Source: an uncultured Mollicutes bacterium | GTDB lineage: Bacteria > Bacillota_I > Bacilli_A > Acholeplasmatales > Anaeroplasmataceae | Length of the DNA stretch: 19,125 bases | Assembly: GCA_900540705.1 (NCBI GenBank) | Contig: UQGR01000035.1 | Span: 1 to 19,125 of the forward strand | Direction: 5' to 3' | In this document: in pieces, positions 14,214-19,125 of the stretch | Numbering within the stretch: the first letter of the stretch is position 1 | How the letters are laid out: the number at the start of each line of letters is the position of its first letter | Notes under the pieces: generated by a model | What the model was told of the DNA's origin: nothing | Database searches by the model: none | What the model saw: the letters and a program-made list of their open reading frames with translations, nothing else | Program-made: the position numbers and the translations under genes

Positions 14214-14246
14214 ATTATATCATATGTTTCTTTTTTAAAAAAGAAA
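14214..14246 (-). promoter_or_regulatory. Promoter of the glyA-rnf operon with an upstream palindrome
   Basis: On the minus strand TGATATAAT (plus 14214-14222) is an extended -10 element about 24 bases before the glyA start codon. No clear -35 box exists; its place is taken by a perfect 20-bp palindrome made of TTTCTTTTTT and its complement (plus 14227-14246). The palindrome could be an operator or only an AT run. Confidence 0.65.
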
Positions 14247-14261
14247 AACATTTCAAAATAA

Positions 14262-14300
14262 AAACAAGGAAAAAAGAAAAGACTCTACCACAGAGTCCTT
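14262..14300 (-). terminator. Terminator of degV
   Basis: On the minus strand AGGACTCT and AGAGTCTT form an 8-bp stem with one G-U pair and a GTGGT loop (plus 14279-14299), followed by TTTTCTTTTTT. It separates degV from the glyA-rnf operon. Confidence 0.82.
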
Positions 14301-14314
14301 ATTCTTAACTAAAT

Positions 14315-15151
14315 TTAATTTTCAACAAACACAATTCCAAATGCCTCTGGTCCAATATGAGCCCCAATCGTAGGGCCAATCTGAAGCGTTTCATTACAAC
14401 AGATGGAATACTCCTCAAGCTTTTGTCTAAATGCTTCACAATTTACATTTCCATAACTATATAATAGGTAAATTGGATACTCCTTAGAAATTTGTCTTTC
14501 TTTTAACAGATTTATCATAGCGGCAATACTTCTGTTCTTTCCCAAGGACTTAGCGACAACCTCAATAACTCCTTTTCGATTAATGGTAATGACGGGTTTT
14601 ATATTGACCAATTCTCCTATAAAGGCAGTTGTACTACTAATTCTACCACCCTTTTTCAAGTACTCCAGAGTATCTAAATATGCATAAATGGTTATTCTTC
14701 CCTTGAGAGCTTGGAGCTCCTCTACAATCTGTTCCACAGTCCAATTTTCCCTAATCCTCTTTAAGGCTTGTTCTACAAGTACTCGAATGGCATAGGAAGC
14801 AGACAAGGAATCTATCAAGTAAATTTTATCATACTCTACTCCACTTTTGGCTAGGACAGCACTATTGTAGGTTCCACTTAGGCCTGAAGAAAGACTAATA
14901 TAGATAACCTCATTCCCTACTTGTTTTTCCTGTTCAAAAACCTCTATAAATTTTTGAGGAGATACTAAGGACGTTTTGGCAAAAATCTTGCTTTCGGAAA
15001 CAAGCTGATAAAATTCATTTCTCGTTATGTTTACTCCCTCTTTATAGATAGTATCACGAATAGATATTTCAATAGGTAAGATAGTAATTCCTTTTTGAGA
15101 TGCTTCTTCCATTGTATAATCAGAAGCAGAATCAACTAATACTTTTATCAT
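14315..15151 (-). CDS. DegV family protein (fatty-acid binding)
   Basis: DegV proteins bind a fatty acid and, in Bacillota, the FakB members present it to the kinase FakA so that exogenous fatty acids enter phospholipids. The 278-residue protein has the usual length and blocks: VLVDSASDY (4-12), KTSLVSP (59-65), a variant of TSXPSP, SLSSGLSGTYNSA (87-99) with the lipid-carboxylate-binding loop, and YLKKGGRIS (164-172). No fakA is in this window, and many genomes carry several DegV paralogues, so a specific FakB role is inference. GGAGG stands before the ATG; the gene has its own promoter and terminator. Confidence 0.9.
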   Translation of the reverse strand: MIKVLVDSASDYTMEEASQKGITILPIEISIRDTIYKEGVNITRNEFYQLVSESKIFAKTSLVSPQKFIEVFEQEKQVGNEVIYISLSSGLSGTYNSAVLAKSGVEYDKIYLIDSLSASYAIRVLVEQALKRIRENWTVEQIVEELQALKGRITIYAYLDTLEYLKKGGRISSTTAFIGELVNIKPVITINRKGVIEVVAKSLGKNRSIAAMINLLKERQISKEYPIYLLYSYGNVNCEAFRQKLEEYSICCNETLQIGPTIGAHIGPEAFGIVFVEN

Positions 15152-15162
15152 ATTTCCTCCAA

Positions 15163-15177
15163 GTTCACTTTGTGAAC
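15163..15177 (-). promoter_or_regulatory. Perfect inverted repeat at the degV transcription start
   Basis: GTTCAC-TTT-GTGAAC is a 15-base perfect inverted repeat with 6-bp arms. It begins at the predicted transcription start (near 15177) and ends about 4 bases before the GGAGG ribosome binding site. It could be a repressor operator or a 5' hairpin in the mRNA. Confidence 0.55.
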
Positions 15178-15183
15178 ATATAT

Positions 15184-15211
15184 ATTATATATAAAAATAT
15201 TAAAAAGTCAA
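15184..15211 (-). promoter_or_regulatory. Promoter of degV
   Basis: On the minus strand TTGACT (plus 15206-15211) and TATAAT (plus 15184-15189) are 16 bp apart. The -35 box immediately follows the U-tract of the ABC operon terminator. Confidence 0.82.
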
Positions 15212-15249
15212 ATAAAAACTGCCACCCTCTAATTTAAGAATGACAGTTT
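15211..15249 (-). terminator. Terminator of the ABC transporter operon
   Basis: On the minus strand AAACTGTCATTCT can pair over about 13 bp, including G-U pairs, with a segment ending in GGCAGTTT (plus 15216-15249); TTATTT follows. It starts a few bases after the permease stop. Confidence 0.75.
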
Positions 15250-15253
15250 ATTT

Positions 15254-15724
15254 TTAAACCTCAATATTACAGATTGCGGCTTCACAATTTTTGTGGACAA
15301 GAAGATAAGCAGCGATTGCTATTCCTACATCAATACCAATTGCTAGAACTGCACCAACCCAAAAGTTTATAAGAAGTCCTCCACCGAGGAGCACTGCACA
15401 GGTAATTCCAGTGAAGGCAAAGTCAATCAGCATCGAATAAATCATACCTCTTGAATTTTTCACAGCTTCCATTTCATTGGACCAATTCAGCTTGTAACAA
15501 TACATATTGATATAGTAGGCTATAAAATTCATCGCCACCAAGTAAACCTGCGGTAAAACAAGAATAGTAAATATATTTATAAAACTAATTTCTGCAAAGC
15601 AAATTAAAACAATGGACGCGATTAAAACGAATGGTGCTAAAACGATCTCAGATAATAAAATTTTACTATAGGAGTAACGCTTATAGGATATCGGAAGAGC
15701 TTTGCCAAAAGCACTTTCCTTCAA
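15254..15724 (-). pseudogene. ABC transporter permease, C-terminal part, separated by a frameshift
   Basis: This frame of 156 codons continues the permease reading. After a few codons it reads KALPISYKRYSYSKILLSE, the conserved segment in which large ABC-2-type permeases continue from EGKXFW, and then about four membrane helices. It opens only with a TTG at 15724, has no ribosome binding site, and overlaps the upstream frame by 44 bases. The two frames together give about 525 residues, the usual size of a single permease. The join is near 15704. Unless a shift of frame restores it, the last four helices are lost. Confidence 0.8.
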
Positions 15725-16826
15725 AATTGATGGCTACTGCAGAAGGCACGGCAATTCCCACACACCATGGAATAATTAAGCTAAAATAAGGAGCAAACTC
15801 TTTCAAAACAACTTTTGCCTCTGGATCATCAATAGAGGTAAAGGAAACTATCATAATACCTGTAACCAGGACACAAAGTATTCCACCTGTAATGGTATTA
15901 ATCAGATAGGATTTAGAAGTAAAATAACGCTTTAAGTCCATAAAGAATAAAGCCTTAAACTCTCCCTTCCTCTGTACATCCTTTGCAATATATTTCCGAT
16001 GTGCCTTTGTCGTGGTTAATAATAAATGAAAATAGTCATAACAGCCACCAAACAGCAAAACCACCAGCACCAATACTCCCAGATTTACAGCAGCATAAAC
16101 GACATAATTTAAAACTGGTAAGTTTAGATTGAATACCATGGTAGTCGGATTAAACCAACTAAACACTGTCATAAGCTTCGTAATATTTTCTATGCTTTGT
16201 TCCTCACTGCCTGAGTTTAGCAGGATAGAGCTATACATGACAACCCCTAAAAATACAAGGTAAAACAAGGTCGTTAGGATATTACCAAACCGAAAACGAT
16301 CGGATGCAAATCCAATAGCAATCCCTAAAATTCCTGCTAACATTAAAGGTAAAACAGGAGATAAAAAGAATAGTAACACCGCATCAATAAGAATTAAAGG
16401 ATTACAGCCAAAAATCAAAACTATACAGGTGGCTGGAACAATCAATATAAAAGAATATAAAAGCTCTATTAAATATAGACTAAAGAACTTTACGCTTATA
16501 ATTGTTCTTTTGGCAATCGGCAATGCGGCTAGCATGTCATAATCATTTCCACCAAACAACGTATTTTTCACCTTTAAAATACTAGTCGTTAAAGCCAGCA
16601 TAGAGGAAAACCCTGCCATCGCATAAACTACATACTTTAAATCCGTTTGAGCCTCTTTAGCCATAAAGGTAAACATTAGACTATAAATGGAGGACAGGAC
16701 ACAACCGAAAATGGCGATTAAAAGAATAGGGACAAAAAAGGAAACATTCTTTTTATTGTTTTTTCCTCTAAAATCAAATGTCTGTTTTAAAGAAACCTTT
16801 AAAAAGGAGGTCAAAGTCTTACTCAT
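15681..16826 (-). CDS. ABC transporter permease, N-terminal part of a frameshifted gene
   Basis: The 381-residue product holds the first two thirds of a large ABC-2-type exporter permease: a short cytoplasmic N-terminus, six or seven membrane helices to about residue 250, a cytoplasmic segment TTTKAHRKYIAKDVQRKGEFK, and further helices at about 310-370. It carries the family segment INFEGKCFW near residue 370 and then runs into about six unrelated residues and a stop. The usual continuation FWXXKXLPIS is found in another frame, so the gene is broken. The substrate is unknown. The start ATG lies in the ATPase stop (ATGAGTAA, 8-base overlap), so the two are translationally coupled. Confidence 0.82.
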   Translation of the reverse strand: MSKTLTSFLKVSLKQTFDFRGKNNKKNVSFFVPILLIAIFGCVLSSIYSLMFTFMAKEAQTDLKYVVYAMAGFSSMLALTTSILKVKNTLFGGNDYDMLAALPIAKRTIISVKFFSLYLIELLYSFILIVPATCIVLIFGCNPLILIDAVLLFFLSPVLPLMLAGILGIAIGFASDRFRFGNILTTLFYLVFLGVVMYSSILLNSGSEEQSIENITKLMTVFSWFNPTTMVFNLNLPVLNYVVYAAVNLGVLVLVVLLFGGCYDYFHLLLTTTKAHRKYIAKDVQRKGEFKALFFMDLKRYFTSKSYLINTITGGILCVLVTGIMIVSFTSIDDPEAKVVLKEFAPYFSLIIPWCVGIAVPSAVAINFEGKCFWQSSSDIL

Positions 16827-17529
16827 TAAATAACTCCAAGAAAACAGTCTCTAAGGAAGTGTCCCCTTTTACTGTCTCCAGCTCTCCACTAGAAATCAGC
16901 TTTCCATCCTTAATAATTGCAATTTTATTACATAGCTTTTCTACCACCTCTAACACATGAGATGAAAAGAAAATCATCGTTCCGCTGGCACAAAGCTCCT
17001 TCATTACTTCCTTCAAATCGTAGGCAGCCTTAGGGTCCAACCCTACAAATGGTTCATCTAAAACTAATAGCTTTGGCTTATGTACAATGGCAGCAATTAA
17101 AACAATCTTTTGTTTCATACCATGAGAATAGTTTTTAATGCTGTCTGCTAAGCGCTCTTCAATGCCAAACATTTTAGCATATTTTGAGATAAGCTCGTTT
17201 CTTTCTTCGCCCACACCATAAACATCACAGATAAAATTAATATATTCAATGCCACTCAAATTTTCATAGACATCTGGATTATCTGGCACATAAGCCATTT
17301 TTCTTTTACATTCTATCGGTTGGCTCTTAATAGATACACCATCTAATAAAATCTCTCCTTCCTCAAAGGAATGAATTCCTGTGATACATTTGATGGTGGT
17401 GGATTTCCCAGCTCCATTCGGACCAATAAACCCATAAATATCACCATCCTCTATCCTTAAATTGATAGAATCTATCGCCTTTACCTTTGATTTTTTATAT
17501 GTTTTTGAAACATTAATAATTTCTAGCAT
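16819..17529 (-). CDS. ABC transporter ATP-binding protein
   Basis: The 236-residue protein is the cytoplasmic nucleotide-binding subunit for the permease encoded directly after it. It has Walker A GPNGAGKST (36-44), a signature region YSHGMKQK (134-141) in place of LSGGQ, Walker B LLVLDEP (154-160) with the catalytic Glu, the D-loop GLDP, and switch His191. The variant signature S-H-G-M-K-Q is common in the exporter group that includes drug, bacitracin and antibiotic-peptide transporters, but the cargo cannot be inferred. An exact consensus promoter and palindrome precede it. Confidence 0.93.
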   Translation of the reverse strand: MLEIINVSKTYKKSKVKAIDSINLRIEDGDIYGFIGPNGAGKSTTIKCITGIHSFEEGEILLDGVSIKSQPIECKRKMAYVPDNPDVYENLSGIEYINFICDVYGVGEERNELISKYAKMFGIEERLADSIKNYSHGMKQKIVLIAAIVHKPKLLVLDEPFVGLDPKAAYDLKEVMKELCASGTMIFFSSHVLEVVEKLCNKIAIIKDGKLISSGELETVKGDTSLETVFLELFNE

Positions 17530-17555
17530 CTTTTAGATACCCCCTATTTATTTTG

Positions 17556-17584
17556 ATTATAGCACTGCTATATTTTTCTGTCAA
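17556..17584 (-). promoter_or_regulatory. Perfect consensus promoter of the ABC operon
   Basis: On the minus strand TTGACA (plus 17579-17584) and TATAAT (plus 17556-17561) match consensus at all twelve bases with a 17-bp spacer. Transcription would start about 20 bases before the ATPase start codon. Such a strong promoter usually needs repression. Confidence 0.9.
17558..17572 (-). promoter_or_regulatory. 15-bp palindrome overlapping the ABC operon -10 box
   Basis: TATAGCA-C-TGCTATA on the plus strand is a perfect palindrome with 7-bp arms around one centre base. It covers four bases of the -10 box and the promoter-proximal spacer, the classical place of a repressor site. No regulator gene lies directly beside it. 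Confidence 0.65.
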
Positions 17585-17669
17585 TTCAAAACAATTCATA
17601 ATAATTCAAAAATGACAAATTTAAGTAAAACTTATATTCATTTGCCCTTTCTTTTTTTATTTTTGGGCA

Positions 17670-17698
17670 TTGTGTAGCAATTCTATTCATAGTATAAT
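17670..17698 (+). promoter_or_regulatory. Promoter of the aminotransferase gene
   Basis: TTGTGT (17670-17675) and TATAAT (17693-17698) are 17 bp apart, about 30 bases before the start codon. An inverted repeat TGCCC-N17-GGGCA (17643-17669) ends at the base before the -35 box. Confidence 0.65.
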
Positions 17699-17727
17699 AA
17701 TACTAAATTAAAGGAGCGTGTTCGCTG

Positions 17728-18963
17728 ATGAGCTTACTTGCAGAACGAAGTAAAATTAAAGAGGATAAAAGTAATATAATAACTTTAGGCATCAAAGCCA
17801 AAGAGGCAAAACAAAAGGATCCCTCCGTTATTAACGCAACCATAGGAATGCTTTATGATGAAAAAGGGAAGCTGTTTACCTTTCAAAGTGTTGATCAAGC
17901 ATTAAACTCCTTATCCGCTGAGGAAAAATATGCCTATTCCTCTACCCCTGGAAATTCGGACTATCATGAGGCTTTAAAAAGATGGATATTCCGTTCCCAC
18001 TATGAAGAGATTCTTTCCGAACTTTACTGTAGTGTTATGGCTACCCCTGGAGGTAGTGGAGCCATTTCTAATACCTTCAGTAATTATTTAAACCCTAAGG
18101 ACTATGTTCTTCTTCCAGAATATATGTGGGGAAACTATAAACAATTCGCCTATGAAAACTTTGCAGATTATGATACCTATACTATGTTTGATGGGGACCA
18201 TTTTAATTTAGAAAATATAAAAGAAAAAATAACAAAATTAAAAAGACTCCAAAATAGAATTGTGTTAGTCATTAACGACCCTTGTCATAATCCTACCGGC
18301 TATACAATGACTCCAGAGGAATGGGTGGAATTGATAAATATCATTAATTCTGCTTCTCAGGATGGAACCCCTTTTATTCTTCTATATGATATGGCTTATA
18401 TCGATTATGATAAACGGGGCTTTGAAACCACGAGAAATAATATCTTGTTGTTCAAAAAACTAAACCCTTCTGTACTAACAATTTTGGCCTTTAGTGGTTC
18501 AAAGAGCTTGGCCTTATATGGATTACGAATTGGAGCACAAATTGCCCTAAGCAGAGATAAAAAAAATATAGATGAGTTTTTCCAAGCTAATAAATTTTCT
18601 AGTCGTGCCAAATGGTCAACCGCCACTAATTTAGGAATGAACATCGTTGCTAGGGTACTATTAAACGAAGATTATCGTTCTACCTTTGAAAAGGAACTAA
18701 AAGCTTCTAGCCAAATGCTTACCACAAGAGCTACTACCTTTTTAGAAGAATGTAAGAAAAACAACCTACCCACTCTCCCCTTTTCCTGTGGTTATTTCAT
18801 CACAATTCCCTGTTCAAACCCAGATGCTGCCTATCATAAACTAATTCAAAAGGGAATCCATGTAATTCCCCTAGATACTGTTTTACGAGTAACAATTGCC
18901 GCTATCACTTTAGAGGATTGTAAAAAGCTTCCTAAGCTAATTAAGGAAGCTTTAACTGAATAA
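17728..18963 (+). CDS. Class I/II pyridoxal-phosphate aminotransferase (aspartate/aromatic type)
   Basis: The 411-residue protein has the fold type I aminotransferase motifs in order. STPGNSDYHEAL (72-83) is near the N-terminus. MATPGGSGAISNTF (104-117) corresponds to the PLP phosphate loop. NDPCHNPTGY (183-192) has Asn188 for the PLP O3', and LLYDMAYIDY (218-227) has Asp221 and Tyr224. FSGSKSLALYGLRIG (255-269) has Lys259 as the PLP-binding lysine and Arg267 for phosphate. A substrate-carboxylate Arg lies near VLRVTIAA at the C-terminus. Family members transfer amino groups between aspartate or aromatic amino acids and 2-oxo acids; the exact substrate is open. AAGGAG stands 11 bases before the ATG, a longer spacing than elsewhere here. 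It is divergent from the ABC operon and ends at a shared terminator. Confidence 0.9.
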   Translation: MSLLAERSKIKEDKSNIITLGIKAKEAKQKDPSVINATIGMLYDEKGKLFTFQSVDQALNSLSAEEKYAYSSTPGNSDYHEALKRWIFRSHYEEILSELYCSVMATPGGSGAISNTFSNYLNPKDYVLLPEYMWGNYKQFAYENFADYDTYTMFDGDHFNLENIKEKITKLKRLQNRIVLVINDPCHNPTGYTMTPEEWVELINIINSASQDGTPFILLYDMAYIDYDKRGFETTRNNILLFKKLNPSVLTILAFSGSKSLALYGLRIGAQIALSRDKKNIDEFFQANKFSSRAKWSTATNLGMNIVARVLLNEDYRSTFEKELKASSQMLTTRATTFLEECKKNNLPTLPFSCGYFITIPCSNPDAAYHKLIQKGIHVIPLDTVLRVTIAAITLEDCKKLPKLIKEALTE

Positions 18964-18964
18964 A

Positions 18965-19000
18965 GAAAAAGAGCTGTGTGCCCCACAGCTCAATTTTTTT
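18965..19000. terminator. Bidirectional terminator between the aminotransferase and hsp20
   Basis: GAGCTGTG (18971-18978) and CACAGCTC (18984-18991) form an 8-bp perfect stem with a 5-base loop. T runs follow on the plus strand (18994-19000) and, on the minus strand, opposite AAAAA at 18966-18970. It serves both convergent genes. Confidence 0.88.
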
Positions 19001-19125
19001 AATCAATGGAAATTGATTTTTTAATTTCTTCCTCTGCTTTTCCCACAGTAATCGTTAAAATACCATTATCCATTTTAGCTTTTATTTTTTCTTCACAAGC
19101 CTTATCTAAATAATAGCTTCTAGAA
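18999..19125 (-). CDS. Hsp20 / alpha-crystallin family small heat-shock protein (3' end only)
   Basis: The last 41 codons of a minus-strand gene run off the right edge. They read SRSYYLDKACEEKIKAKM, then DNGILTITVGKAEE and end KSISID. This is the C-terminal part of the alpha-crystallin domain, with the usual I-K-A-X-M/Y-X-N-G-I/V-L-T-I-T-V block, followed by an I-S-I tail that corresponds to the I-X-I/V motif used for oligomer contacts. Such proteins hold unfolding proteins in an ATP-independent way. The start and promoter lie outside the window. Confidence 0.87.
   Translation of the reverse strand, partial: SRSYYLDKACEEKIKAKMDNGILTITVGKAEEEIKKSISID

Noticed and set aside
1..19125. CRISPR array, insertion sequence, prophage, toxin-antitoxin pair
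   Set aside because: No spaced repeats, transposase, integrase or paired small genes with such features; the nucleotidyltransferase has no partner gene.

Overview
The window looks like a chromosomal segment of a strictly anaerobic, low-GC Gram-positive bacterium (Bacillota, most likely class Clostridia). The evidence is AT-rich DNA with AGGAGG-type ribosome binding sites, a T-box leader in front of serS, an Rnf ferredoxin:NAD+ oxidoreductase operon in the clostridial C-D-G-E-A-B order, and a rubrerythrin. TGA is used as a normal stop. I see no insertion sequence, phage gene, CRISPR array or integrase.

Left part (1-6.6 kb): a tRNA-Gly(GCC) on the minus strand with its own promoter and terminator; a rubrerythrin gene (+); a membrane-anchored Ntn-type amide hydrolase (-) divergent from a TetR-family regulator (+); a lipoprotein plus MscS channel pair (-); serS (-) with a complete T-box leader; and a 79-residue two-helix membrane protein (-). 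Between serS and mscS lies a stretch that reads on the plus strand like an independent small RNA: a -10 box, a 5' hairpin, a C-rich loop and a U-tract terminator that converges on serS.

Centre (6.6-14.3 kb): one long minus-strand operon, glyA - nucleotidyltransferase - ANTAR regulator - rnfC - rnfD - rnfG - rnfE - rnfA - small Cys4 membrane protein - rnfB. It is bounded by an extended -10 promoter before glyA and a strong terminator after rnfB. Stops and starts are mostly overlapping or within a few bases, so translation is probably coupled. The striking point is that RnfB is only 107 residues. It keeps the membrane helix and the first 4Fe-4S domain but has none of the usual ferredoxin domains. 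A previously unnamed 75-residue protein with one membrane helix and four cysteines sits between rnfA and rnfB. The operon's ANTAR protein has a receiver-like domain without the phospho-acceptor Asp.

Right part (14.3-19.1 kb): a DegV protein (-) with a palindrome at its predicted transcription start; an ABC exporter (-) with an ATPase and a permease split by a frameshift, driven by a perfect consensus promoter that contains a 15-bp palindrome; a class I aminotransferase (+); and the 3' end of an Hsp20 gene (-) sharing a bidirectional terminator with the aminotransferase.

Working together: Rnf couples reduced ferredoxin oxidation to NAD+ reduction and ion pumping, GlyA makes glycine and one-carbon units, and serS is controlled by uncharged tRNA-Ser. 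The remaining genes cover peroxide defence, osmotic and envelope functions, and export. All functions are inferred from sequence alone.
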